From positions 30,937,712 through 31,001,711 of the forward strand of contig JAAALK010000286.1 in assembly GCA_019279435.1 (NCBI GenBank): 64,000 bases of DNA, read 5' to 3'. Below the pieces are notes generated by a model, which ran no database searches, had not been told where the DNA came from, and saw nothing but the letters and a program-made list of their open reading frames with translations. The position numbers and the translations under genes are program-made. The DNA comes from Zizania palustris. Taxonomy: Eukaryota; Streptophyta; Magnoliopsida; Poales; Poaceae. Below, in pieces: positions 23,966 to 34,425 of this stretch. Positions within the stretch are counted from its first letter, which is position 1. Every line of letters starts with the position of its first letter.

Positions 23966-24301
23966 GCTCAATCTCCGAATGTTGACTTCGAAGTACTTGA
24001 GGACTCTGAATAACTTCGCCAGTTGTGGGTGGTCTTCGAGGTAGCTAGGTCCGAAGGCCCCCCTCGGTTTAAACTTCCGAGGGGGCCTAACGGCGAAGCC
24101 ATCCCCGAAGTAGTTCAGGATCTGTTGGCCATCGTTAAGACGGAGTCCCTTCAGAGTTCTTCATCCTTGCCTTCGCAAACGACCTTGGCAGGTGACGAAG
24201 CTTTGGACTTCTCTGCCTTTGACACGGCACCGCCTGCCTCGCAGACTTGGAGCGACCTGCAAAGTGGAAGACGAGGTCTGCGGGATTCGGAGCCTGAATG
24301 A
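23966..24301 (+). pseudogene. TatN-1 second antisense ORF / possible fifth exon
   Basis: Follows an acceptor (tacctgcccag) that is identical in TatN-2. Encodes FEVLEDSE, a TAA at 24011-24013 where TatN-2 has Gly, then LRQLWVVFEVARSEGPPRF, KLPRGPNGEAIPE and an acidic/Ser-rich tail. The relation to exon 4 is unresolved, as for the other copies. Confidence 0.5.
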
Positions 24302-25627
24302 ACCGGGCGTGGGAGAGCAGGCTCCGACGAGGCTTCGTCCAGCTGAGCGGGCCCTGGCCGAAAGAAAGGCAAGCGAGGGTTGGGGCCTCGCACTCACTTT
24401 TCTTAGGCTTAGATACAGACTACTCGTAGTTTTGTGTTCGAAGTACATTTGTAACATACTTCTCAATTATCATTCAATGAATGGAGTTTATTATATTTGC
24501 ATACTTCGTCTGTATGCTTCGCATTGTTTGATGATTTCGAACGTTTTTTAGCTTGTCATGCTCGTACTGCGTATTACATTCGCACACTTCACATACATGT
24601 TTCCCCCCTTTGCTTGTGGCAGCTAGGGACTTAGCCGTTGCTGGTGCGGGCAAATAAAAATACGAAGGGGTGCGCCTTTTGGCGGCTTCGGATGCTTATA
24701 TTACATCGGGCGAAGGCCTCTTTTGGGCTTCAAACGCATTAATTTGGAGCGAAGCAAGGCTCCAGCATAGCCAAATTAAGCGAAGCATGCTTCGGCATGC
24801 TTGGATTTGGATGCTGTGCGTGAGCAAGGCTCCGAAACACACTTAGATTTTAGGCGAAGCATGACTTCGACATGCTTAGGCGTATATTAGATTTTGATAC
24901 ACGAAGCAAGGCTTCAGAGCATGTTTGGATAGCGAAGCAAGGCTTCTGAGCTCGATTCTGTAATGAAAATGGATATTTGGTGTGGATTCACCGAACCTAT
25001 GATAATGTGAGCCACCTTCGACTCTGAGCCACCTTCGACTCTAGGTCACCTTCGACCCTGGGATGCTTCAGGTATGGAACCCGAAATCCCTGGGATGCTT
25101 CGGGTACGGAACCCGGAATCCCTGGACGCATCGGGCCGGTGGCCCGGAGTCCTTGGATGCATCGGGCCATGGCCCGGAGTCCCTGTTACTGCTACGGGCC
25201 AGGAGGCGCTGTGTAGCCTTCGGAGGGGTGCTCCGGATTTTGCAAAGCGAAGCAAGGCTTCGAATTTTAAATAAGGCAAAGCAAAGCTTCGGGTTTTGGA
25301 TAAGGCGAAGCAGGGCCTCGAATTTTTGAACGGAAACAAGGCTTCGATTTATACTAAAGTAATTGCAAAATTGTACATCGAAGTGGTACTTTGGTAGTGC
25401 ACATACCTCGTAGCCCCTGGGCTTTGACGACCTTCAACATATGAAGCGGAGCCCCTTGCTGGAGGGTGAGCTCGAAAACGCGAAGGATGGAGAAAGGCGA
25501 AGGCCTTCGAACTGCACCCGAAGCCCCTTGTCGGAGGGTGCATGAAGCAAGAAAGCTTCGAAGCTCCCCCCTCAAGCGCACTTCGAGTTGCAGACAGTGG
25601 CAGAGAACTTAGCTTTTAGGACTAAGA
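24302..25627. repeat. TatN-1 leader side with degenerate GCGAAGC...GCTTCG repeats
   Basis: No gene. From about 24745 to 25345 the motif gcgaagca-aggcttc or gcgaagcatgcttcgg recurs at irregular spacing, the decayed counterpart of the regular hairpin array in TatN-2. Nearer the primer site, the minus strand has a splice-donor-like cgag/gtatgt at 25405-25410. Confidence 0.6.
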
Positions 25628-25646
25628 TCCCCACGGACGGCGCCAA
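25628..25646 (-). other. TatN-1 primer binding site
   Basis: Minus strand TTGGCGCCGTCCGTGGGGA, one base after the LTR end. Identical in TatN-2 (41902-41920) and Tat-3 (34221-34239). The first ten bases resemble an Asp-tRNA type site, but the rest does not clearly fit a tRNA I can name. Confidence 0.85.
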
Positions 25647-25647
25647 C

Positions 25648-26532
25648 TGTTGTAGCAATTGTGTTAGCTACAACACAGGTTTTGTATGTGTGTATATGGT
25701 GTGTAAAATGAACCTCGAAGGGTTCTCTCAGAGGGAGAAAGGATTTATACTGGTTCGGACCTCCTCTAGGGGATAATAGTCCTACGTCCAGTTTGTGGTG
25801 GATTTGGCATGGTATGCCCTAGTGTGGTGTAGTGAACTCTAGGGTTTCATGGCCCCTGGAGAAGCTATCTTGTTACAAGGGCTTGGCCCTGCTTTTATAG
25901 GTACGCAGGCCAAAGGAAAAGACCAGAATGCCCTCTATAAGTCCTAGGCTTATAGGGGCAAAAAGGGGAAAAGGAGCTAGCTACTGTACAAAGTGCTTTA
26001 CAGCTTTACAGACGTGTCAGACAACGTCACTTCTTGACCAGCTAAACGACATACTAGGGGCAGAGGGGCCCCTAGTATGGCTATTACACTGTAGCAGGGT
26101 GCAGATATTTTCTGGGTTCGGAGTAGGGGCCGGAGCTCTCCATGCGAAGGTTGCAAGGGAGGCCCCGAAGTATACTCCGAACTGAGGCTCCGAACTGGGC
26201 CTCTGAACTGGGGCTCTGAACTGGTCCTCCGAACTGGGGCTCCGAACTGGGGCTCCGAACTAGACCTCCGAACTGGTGCTCCGAACTGGGGCTCCGAACC
26301 GGGGCTCTGAACTGGACCTCCGAACTGGGTCTCCGAACTGGGGCTCCGAACCGGGCCTGGGGCTTTGAACGAGACCTCCGAACTGGGGCTCCGAACTAGA
26401 CCTCCGAACTGGGGTTGGAAACAGTTTCTCCAGAAAGGAACATGCTTCGACAGTGTTGGGCTCCGAGCCGAAGGGTGTCGGAGGCTGACGTCATTTGGCC
26501 CCTGTTCAAGGGGAAAACTTATTCCCCCAACA
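25648..26532 (-). repeat. TatN-1 5' LTR (885 bp)
   Basis: Mate of 19767-20678, about 27 bp shorter because of fewer tandem units in the 26175-26425 array. Followed on the right by atgat (26533-26537), matching 19762-19766. Confidence 0.9.
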
Positions 26533-26700
26533 ATGATCACCTTCACTACTTTGTCTTGCACTCTAGCTTAGTTTTGAAAAAGATTGTCGCTGTCCAATTT
26601 CAGCTTCCTTCTCTTGAACACTCAAAATTTGAGTCACCACGAGAGCAATACCTTGCTCAAATTCACATCTAGCATGTTCCTCATCTTCATGGGCTTCATG
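26533..26700 (-). pseudogene. Chromo-1 gag-protease junction and protease N-terminus
   Basis: Continues the gag frame after the TGA at 26701-26703: EAHEDEEHARCEFEQGIALV, VTQILSVQEKEAE, then a shifted frame with VQDKVVKVI running into the TatN-1 junction. This is the stretch just before the protease active site in chromoviruses. The frame is broken here. Confidence 0.75.
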
Positions 26701-27933
26701 TCAGCATTCTTCCTCAACTTCCTCTTCACTAGCTGATTCATATTCTCCATTTTCATTCACAATAATCACACGATTATTTGGACAGTTTCTACTTATGTGC
26801 CCACGGTCTCCACACTTGAAGCATTGAATCCCACTACTCTTGATGGTAGAACTCATAGACGTAGTGGTGGATGCTGATGGTTTAGAGCTCACACTTTCGG
26901 CAACATTCTTCTCTTTAACATCTTGAACATTAGAACGTAAATCTCCACTCGAGTTTTTCACCGATGAGGGTGCAACATTAAACCTTGAGACTGATTTGCC
27001 TCCTCCTAGCATAATGCTCATGCCATATGACAAGGGCTTCCTGTTCTTAGCATCTTGCTGCAATTGTCGTTCACCTTTGGTTGCTTGATGTACCAAATTA
27101 ACAAGATGATGGTATAGCTGAAACTCAACAATGCGCTGAATATTGCAATGTAACCCAGCCATGAAACAGACAATAGTTTGCTCTTCATCTTCATACACAT
27201 TGGCTCTAATCATAGCCTTCTCAATCTCTTTATAATACTCCTCAAAAGAGAAACTTCCTTGCTTCAGATTCTGCAATTTGTCAAAAAGATCAGGCCGATA
27301 GTGCTTCGGCACAAAACGAATTCTCATCTCTCGCTTAATCTCATCCCATGTTGCAATAGGATTTTCTCCATATTCTTCTCGATCATGTAGGAGTTGTTCC
27401 CACCAAATCAAAACATATCCATCAAACTCAAGAGATGCCATGGCTAATTTCTTCTCCTCTGAATAATTATGCAAGCGGAATATCTTATCCACTTTTAACT
27501 CCCAAGTGAAGTAAGCTGCAGGATCAGATCCTCCTCCAAATTTTGGCATGGTAAATTTCATTTTGCCAAACCTCTCATCATGGTTGCCTCCTCTGTGACG
27601 CTGGCGACCAAAACGAATTTGGGAATGATTATCCCCATCCGTATCTTCAGATTCATCATTGTCATTATTTCTTCGACCTCGTTCTCTTCCTCTACCACAT
27701 GCAGCACCTCGTTGCCTTCTTTCTTGTTCTCTTCTAGTAGAAGGACCTCCATCACTATTTTCTCCATCTCCACCATGGTTGCTTGCACCATCATGAGATT
27801 GATGATGCCCTCTGATTTCAGGCATAAGAGCTCGAAGATCTTGGGTTAACCGGTCTTGTCTTGTTTCCATGCTTTGCTGGAGTTCATTTAATTGTGCCAC
27901 AGTAACACAATTTGCTTCCTCAATATGTTCCAT
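26701..27933 (-). pseudogene. Chromo-1 gag (410 codons, open)
   Basis: Gag capsid/nucleocapsid of a chromovirus. The frame is open from ATG 27933 to TGA 26701-26703. Order: N-terminal coiled part (ELQQSMETRQDRLTQDLRAL), Arg/Gly/Asp-rich region, capsid-like block (FTWELKVDKIFRLHNYSEEK, WWEQLLHDREE, DLFDKLQNLKQGSFSFEEYY) and one zinc knuckle CFKCGDRGHISRNC at about 26777-26826 (C-x2-C-x4-H-x4-C). In this family gag and pol are usually one frame, so the TGA is probably a lesion rather than a natural end. Best-preserved chromovirus gene here. Confidence 0.85.
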
Positions 27934-29596
27934 CTTCCTTTGTAAGGTTAGTTAAAATACGAATAATAGGTATTTGTGGATAAAAATTGGGTAGCTCCCA
28001 CAACCTCACCTTCTCTTACCGACCAAAGCTCTTATAAGTTCCCTGCAGATTACATAAGTACTTTGTGTGGTGGTAATAGAGTGATGGTTAAGCGAATACC
28101 GACTAGTTTTCAGTTTTACAATGGTTTATTTGTGGAGCTCGGTGGGGAAAATGCACAAGGAGCAATCTGGATTCTAGTTATTGTAAAGATAAATAGCAAT
28201 CCAAACTAAAGATCCAATGCCAAGTGCTGATCATGAGATATGAATGACGTAACCAAAGCAACACACGCACAAACAAAATTTCACCGATAGAAGGATAACA
28301 ATCTGATTACACAAATTGATGTGTAGGTTCAACACTTGTGCATATCGACAATCTGATAGTTCTTCTTTCTTTCCAACACTTTTTTTTGCAAATTTCTTTC
28401 TTCTCTTTTTTTGTTGTTTTTTTGTACGATACTAATAAAGATCACATATAATACTTGCACAAATGAAGGATGTAACCAAATATTTCATTAGCTATTTTGA
28501 TAGGATAAAAGATAGACGCAAAGGATATTTTTTGAGGGATATGAAAGGGACAAAGGACACACAAAAGATGATATGATCAGCAACTAAACAAGGACTCAAA
28601 TGGATTGAAACTTAAAAATACTCACTATATAAATATATCATAACAAAAGGCTATGACAATTTTTTAGGGCATTTTGGTGGATTGGATGAAGACAAAAATA
28701 TATGTAGCTAAGGGTAAGGAATCCTACCGTGATAACGAAATCTCTAATATATGATATAGCATGATTTCCCAATCTTCACAACTTAGGATCAATCACCAGA
28801 TAACTAGTTGTAGAACAGTTGGATAACTTGCTACAAGCAGCGATAACTAGTGCACCCTGGCAAATAAAACTCTAAGCTAACCACCGTCTTGAACTAGTAA
28901 CCTGAATCGAGGATTCACCCAACCACACTCTCAAGAACCAACCAACACAATCTACAATCAGTCAAGGACAAACCTTGAAGGGAGTAGGAGCACCAATTGG
29001 GAGCGAATGAAGCCGCCTCTTCAGTAATCCCACAAAGGAAATCACAAGAGCGAAGGGGCAGAGATCTCTCTCGAGTTTGCTAGCACTTGGCTAAATAAAG
29101 GGGTTCTGTTTTTTAATTATCAAAAGTCTCCTCTTGCTCAAGAGTACATGGATATTTATACTAGGAACAACACTCCAAGATAGGTGTGAAAGCGAAATGG
29201 AAACGAACCGATAAACCATGTGAAAGGTCTCCTCAGAACAGTTTTCCCGAGTGGTCTGAGTGATTCCGCCTAGCTGTTGCTCTTCTGCGCAGTCTTTAAT
29301 GTTTTGGTCATAACTCCGTCTTGGGAAGTCGAAATGACATGACATTGATTGCGTTGGAATCATGACTTGATTACCTTTCACTCCATGTGCATTATGTGGC
29401 ACTAAATATTTTACATTAATGCAGTTTTGAATGGAAAGTGGAACGTCTGACAGACTATCAATCTTCTGACCAATCTTAACTAATCTGATACTATCTCAAT
29501 AATGAAAACTCCAAACTGGTCGGCCATGGTGGAATTGAAAACTAGACTTGATAAGATTTCCAAAAAGTGCTCATTCACCTCAATATCTTCTAGGAA
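27934..29596 (-). repeat. Chromo-1 LTR and leader region (ends not resolved)
   Basis: No gene seen. Minus-strand TATA box (TATAAATA) at 29153-29160 marks an LTR promoter. I could not find a second copy in the window to define LTR ends, nor a clear tRNA primer site; the minus-strand tttcgttatcacggtagg near 28725-28742 is a weak candidate. Confidence 0.5.
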
Positions 29597-29896
29597 TCAA
29601 AAGTTATGTGATTCACAAGTGTGGTCTTCCCTGGAGTCATCACCTTGCATGTTCTTGTACTCCTCTTGGGTGAACCTGAGTAATAACAATGTGCACGACT
29701 TAAACAATATATAATTCTCATTAATATAAAATTTATTTTCATAAAGTAGCACGTTCACCTCTTGTTGTAGCTTCTTTGCTCGACTACGTGTGATCGGGCC
29801 ATCAAAGGCTCGAGCTGGTGTTGAAGTAGGTGATACTTGAGATGGTGTTCTTATTTTGGGGGTTGTAACATGTTGGTTGTTGGCGTGGTCATATCA
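29597..29896 (-). pseudogene. Chromovirus pol C-terminal tail
   Basis: An open minus-strand frame runs from the Sire-2 junction to TGA at 29597-29599. It contains PARAFDGPITRSRAKKLQQE, INENYILFKSCTLLLLRF and TQEEYKN, the characteristic 'GP-I/M-T-R-x-R-A-K-x-L' end of plant chromovirus polyproteins. It precedes the LTR that feeds the gag at 27933. Confidence 0.85.
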
Positions 29897-29902
29897 ATTT
29901 GT

Positions 29903-31185
29903 ACCTGTTGCACGCCTTGAGGCCATTAGGATTTTTCTTGCATTTGCTGTATCCTGAGGTTTCAAACTTTATCAAATGAATGTCAAAAGTGCTTTTCTTA
30001 ATGGCTTCATTGGCGAAGATGTTTTTGTAAAATACCCCCCTAGCTTTGAAAACCCCAAATAACCCCATAGAGTCTTTAAACTTCACAAAGCTCTTTATGG
30101 ACTCAAGAAGGCCCCTTGGGCATGGTATGATAGACTTAAATTTTTTCTGCTTGAGCACGGGTATTTGATGGGGTCAGTTGATAAAACTCTTTTTACTCTT
30201 AAGCATGGCAAAGATTTTCTCCTAGTTCAGATTTACGTTAACGATATCATCTGTGGTGGCTCTTCTAATGCTTTAGTTGCAAAGTTTGCAGATACCATGA
30301 GTAGGGAGTTCGAGATGTCCATGATGGGCGAACTCACGTTTTTCCTTTGTTTGCAAATTAAGCAAAGCAAATAAGGTACCTTTATTCATCAGACGAAGTA
30401 TACCAAGAACCCGCTCAAGAGGTTTGACATGGCTGATGCGAAGCCCCTCACCACTCTGATGGCTACTTCGGTAGCATTGGATCCGGATGAGGATGGAGAA
30501 TAAGTAGATCAGAAGGAGTTTCGGAGCATGATTGGCCCCCTCGTCTACTTGACTGCTACGAGGCTAGACACACACTTCGCACTGTGTTTGTGCGCTCATT
30601 TTCAAGCTTCTCCGAGGGCTTCGCACCGACAAGTGGTAAAACACATTCTCATGTATCTCAAACATACCCTTGAATTCGACATTTAGTATTCTGCATCTTC
30701 ATCATTATGTCTTAGAGGATTTTCCGATGCAGATTTTGCTGGTTTTAGAATTGATAGGAAAAGTACCTCCGATACTTTTCATTTTCTGAGTTCATTTCTT
30801 ATTTGCTGGTCTTCATGCAAATAGTCTAGCGTTGCACAGTCTATAGCCGAGGCTGAGTATGTAGCTGCTGCTAGCTATTGTGGTTAGATTTTGTGGATGG
30901 TTTCCACTTTATAGGATTTTGGGTTGGATTATAAGAGTGTTCCACTTTTCTATGATAACACTAGTGCCATTAGTATAGCAAACAACCCGGTTAAGTACTC
31001 TAGAACCAAACACATGGATGTGAGATATCATTTTCTCAGAGATCACAATCAGAATGGTGATATTGAACTTCAATATGTTGATACCCAGAACCAGCTTGCC
31101 GATATTTTACCAAACCCCTTGATGCTTCTCGATTTGCTTATTTGAGTGGGGAACTTGGTGTTTGTCATCCTTATGGTATTTTGTG
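29903..31185 (+). pseudogene. Sire-2 RT C-terminal part and RNase H
   Basis: Heavily decayed pol end. The RT block QIYVNDIICGGSSN carries Asn (aac, 30240-30242) where the catalytic YVDD has Asp. RNase H follows with SDADFAGFRIDRKST, a broken SVAQS-x-AEAEYVAAAS block and PLFYDNTSAISIANNPV, ending with IELQYVDTQNQLADI. At least five stops are visible against Sire-3. No function expected. Confidence 0.85.
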
Positions 31186-32316
31186 AGGGGGAGCATGCTT
31201 TATGGTATGCATAAGATTCTGTCATATGAGTGATTGCATCTGCATATTTGCGCTTATGTATGCCTTTGTATAATTGACATGATCATGTTAGCTCAGCTCT
31301 TGTTAATATGTCTGTTTTCACCATTGAGCCTGATTTTAATTTAAAAAATTCAAAACATGATCACTACTTAGTCTAGCATCTAGCATGTGTAGGTTGATTG
31401 CTTTAGCTTTCTTTTACAGACCTGGTAGCTGAAATCCTTTTATCTTGGTTGCAAATATGCAACTTGAATATTTAAATGCTTTTATGGAAATTTTGTTGAG
31501 TAAAATGATGAAAATCATAATAATTGATATTCATATCTTTTGTGCTAAAATTTAAAAAGATCTAGGTGGGGTTGTCTTGTCGCACTATCTCTGTTCTAGA
31601 CTGCTTAGCTAGCACTTTGGTATGAACTAGGATATTGTAGTGTTTGCCAAAATCACTACTGTAAGCTTCTGACAGTCTTTTCTTGACCTAGGCTTAGCGT
31701 GATTGTTTAGCATAAGGTTGACAAGCATATAACAACTGGCACTAAAAGAAAAAGGAAACTAAAAGCATAAAAATAATGCGTATCAAGTTTGCTGAAGCTC
31801 CATTTTTCTATACATGCTTTCCATGATCGATATTTGCTAGCTTTTGCAGATCATGTCTTATCATGTCTAGGTTTCTAGTCTAAGTGGCGATGCTTTTCTT
31901 TTCAGAAAAACAAAATGATGTGCTTCAAATGAAAACTAAATCATATTACCTTGAGTTGAGTGCATTTTTAAGATATTATCATAGGCATCATTTGCACTAT
32001 ATGTACTTGCACTCAATTATCTCAGAAGATTTGCATCGTTTATTGCTCCTTGATTCTTGCATTGCAAAAGGGGGAGAGACAAAGTCTTGTTAAATTTGCC
32101 AAAGGGGGAGAAAAACCTTTTCCTATGCTTACATGCTTTGGCTAACTGGGGGAATTTGTCGAAGGGGATTTTTATGAGAAAGGGGGAGAAATTAACTTTT
32201 ATCAAGTGACATGTTTTGTCTCTTTTCTGAGTTTTTATGGTCAGTTGTGTGATGAAAATTTAATTTTTTTCTTGAAATTATATTTGGGTTGTCAATGCAC
32301 TCATCAAGGGGGAGAT
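31186..32316 (+). promoter_or_regulatory. Sire-2 3' region with repeated polypurine boxes
   Basis: No gene seen. Five boxes of the type A-A-G-G-G-G-G-A-G occur at about 31186, 32066, 32101, 32178 and 32305. The last (aagggggagat, 32305-32316) abuts the LTR and is the actual polypurine tract. Multiple polypurine copies are a known feature of Sireviruses. Confidence 0.8.
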
Positions 32317-33725
32317 TGAGAAACCAAGTTGAGATGTGCCTTGGTTTCAGTCTGTGATGAGTGATTGACAAGTGCCTTTTGGGCCGAAGGGGTCTTATCA
32401 GAATGGATTCAGAGGTGTTCTACCAAAGGGGTTCGGTAGTTTCTAACTGCACAAGTATGCAACAGAGTATGTCTTTTGAAGGGATTCGACAAAATACATT
32501 TCAGAGGCTGTACTGTAGGGATCGGTACTTTGGTAGTGCACCGGAATGTGCACCGGAGGGTGTGTTACCTAGAGAGGCCTTCGAGGTATCAAAAACACAT
32601 GGTTGCTTGTCGATGGTGTGCAGGTGACTTCGGAGGCGATGTGATGGTCAACATAGCAGGTTCCTTAAGTCAAGCGGGGGGCTTGATGCCAGACAAGCAG
32701 TGAGCTTGGTGCCGGAGGGTCACAGAGGCTGTGTAAAGTCCAGGTTGGTCCTTAGGTCAAAGGTGCGCTAGTTGAAGGAAAGAAGTGCAGAGGGGGACTC
32801 CGAATGAAGATACCTAAGGGCAAAGTCCTCGGAGGCAAGACATTTCAAAGGAGTGCTCTGGATGGAGGCACTTCGAAGTACACCTGACAAAGGTCTCAGA
32901 AGTCGAGGTGCATCTAAGGCATGGTCCGAAAAAGGCACTTTGGGAATGTGCTCCGGGCAGAGACATTATGAAGGTGTGCTTATGGAGATGCTTCATGCGG
33001 AGGCCTTGGACGAAGGAGGGACTTCGAAAGGTGGTGAACAAAACCCTCTAGAGGGAGGTACTTTGAAGGTGGGGCTTCAAAGTTAGGATGTCTTGACGTG
33101 CTTCGACCATGCATGGCTTCAGTACACGGATGGGCGGAGTTCGAGCTTGGAGTAGTTGTGAAGCCGTGGTGGTCCACTCCGGAGGTGATTGTGCGAAGAC
33201 TCAAGGGCTTTGACGGCTTCGGCTTAAAATCGTCACTGTATCGAAGACTAACTTCGGTGTAGCAAAGAAAACCTATGAGTTCGAAGCCTGGAACCAAAGT
33301 CACTCCAGCACTTCACAGTGCGAAGGGGCTCCAAAGATTCCAGTCTACAAAGATAACACAAAAGGAGCTTCCGATAAAGTAAGACTACCTGTTGTATCCC
33401 CGTGACTACCTGTGGCAGAAAACTTGTAAACCCTAAGGGTACTATAGTCACTTCGCATATCTGAGTTGTCATATAAAAGGAGAGGCAGGCTGAGGTATAG
33501 GGAAACACTTTGAACATGTTCCCTAGGTTTAGAACATTTTGTACTTATTATCACCTAGGTCCAGCCGCCACAAACTTGTACTCAGATTTGTGAGATTTTT
33601 GTGTTCCTTTTCATGCAATGGATTTTCTGTTCTATCTCTGATTTATTTTTGCATGAATTTGTATCTATGTTCTTCATTTTTCCTGTGTTGATTTTCTGCA
33701 GTACATTTTGTTTTTGTAAGTTAGC
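32317..33725 (+). repeat. Sire-2 3' LTR, cut by Tat-3 (1409 bp present)
   Basis: Begins TGAGAAACCAAGTTGAGATG like Sire-1. It contains a TATA-like catataaaagg near 33471-33481 and ends at the Tat-3 LTR start. The remaining LTR lies past the right edge of the window. Confidence 0.85.
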
Positions 33726-34219
33726 TGTTGGGGGAAAATACTTCATCCCGAGGGCTTTAGAGATTGACAGTCAAAAATGACTTATCAGCATCAAAGCTTG
33801 CGCTCATCTCCGAAGGTGATGAAGTTTATAAGCCAAAGGATGCTTTGGCTTATGATTCGAAGGCATCCTCCGAAGGCTCTGAAACTACAGTGGAAAATAG
33901 CCAGACTGATAAGATGTCTGCCTTATCTACCTTCTCCGGATAGATTTTACTATTTTAGCCCTATTTGGGGTACCGAATAATTTCCACTATGTCGGTTGTA
34001 ATTGAGGGGTACATAGGTCTTTTCCTTAAGACTTTTTGCCTATAATTACCCTCCTTCTTACCCTGTAATAGGCATCGAATACTTAGCTATTCAATACACA
34101 CTTTCAGACTACTTCGAGCTATTATCCTATTCGGAGGCTCGGAATAGTTCTCAACACAAACTTCCTGTTTGTTAGTTCTTAACATTCAAGAACTGTTAGC
34201 GTAATCTTTTATGCCAACA
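33726..34219 (+). repeat. Tat-3 5' LTR (494 bp)
   Basis: TGTTGGGGGAAAATA to TTTTATGCCAACA, with a TATA-like TATAATTA at 34041-34048. The primer binding site follows after one base. Confidence 0.9.
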
Positions 34220-34220
34220 G

Positions 34221-34239
34221 TTGGCGCCGTCCGTGGGGA
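34221..34239 (+). other. Tat-3 primer binding site
   Basis: TTGGCGCCGTCCGTGGGGA, identical to TatN-1 and TatN-2. The identical site suggests all three use the same tRNA primer. Confidence 0.9.
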
Positions 34240-34425
34240 CCCTAGTTCTAAAAGCTAGTTCTCTACTGCTGATTGTGCTTTGAAGAGCACTTGCGGAGGG
34301 AGCTTCAGAGTCTCAAGATTCCGCGCACCTTTCGGTAAGGGGCTTCCTAGTACAGCTCGAAGGCCTCTCCTCGCCTTCCCAAACCAATCGAAGTCCACGG
34401 TCCTCGGACCTCATCTTCATTAGCT

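Larger units (their letters stand above)
19767..26532 (-). mobile_element. TatN-1: gag-pol-less Tat-related LTR element
   Basis: A 6.8-kb element in minus orientation with both LTRs (19767-20678 and 25648-26532), a primer binding site and perfect 5-bp target duplications (atgat). The internal 5 kb carries no gag, protease, RT or integrase motif in any frame. It holds one spliced gene on the strand opposite to the element. LTR ends, primer site and gene match TatN-2, so the two form one non-autonomous family presumably moved by enzymes of full Tat elements. LTR mates differ visibly by substitutions and repeat-unit changes. Confidence 0.9.
18451..29896 (-). mobile_element. Chromo-1: chromovirus-type Ty3/gypsy element, interrupted by Sire-1 and TatN-1
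   Basis: Minus-strand element read right to left: a pol tail (29896-29597), an LTR plus leader region, gag (27933-26701), protease (26700-26533 plus 19766-19134) and RT (to 18451); the rest lies left of Sire-1. A pol C-terminus upstream of the gag shows that two internal regions flank one LTR (see findings). The TatN-1 insertion has a perfect atgat duplication (19762-19766 and 26533-26537). Confidence 0.8.
29897..33725 (+). mobile_element. Sire-2: Sirevirus-type Ty1/copia element, 3' part
   Basis: Plus-strand copia element beginning in mid-RT (about 29903, at the position of Sire-3 PVARLEAIRILLAFA) and running through RNase H, a 1.1-kb 3' region and part of the 3' LTR, where Tat-3 inserted at 33726. 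The 5' part is missing at the junction with the chromovirus tail; I cannot tell insertion from truncation there. Expected left target duplication for Tat-3 is ttagc (33721-33725). Confidence 0.8.

Noticed and set aside
25998..26561. 187-codon minus-strand ORF rich in Pro-Gln-Phe-Gly
   Set aside because: Translation of the TatN-1 LTR minisatellite.
34221..34239. tRNA gene fragment
   Set aside because: It is the short primer binding site next to an LTR; no cloverleaf follows.
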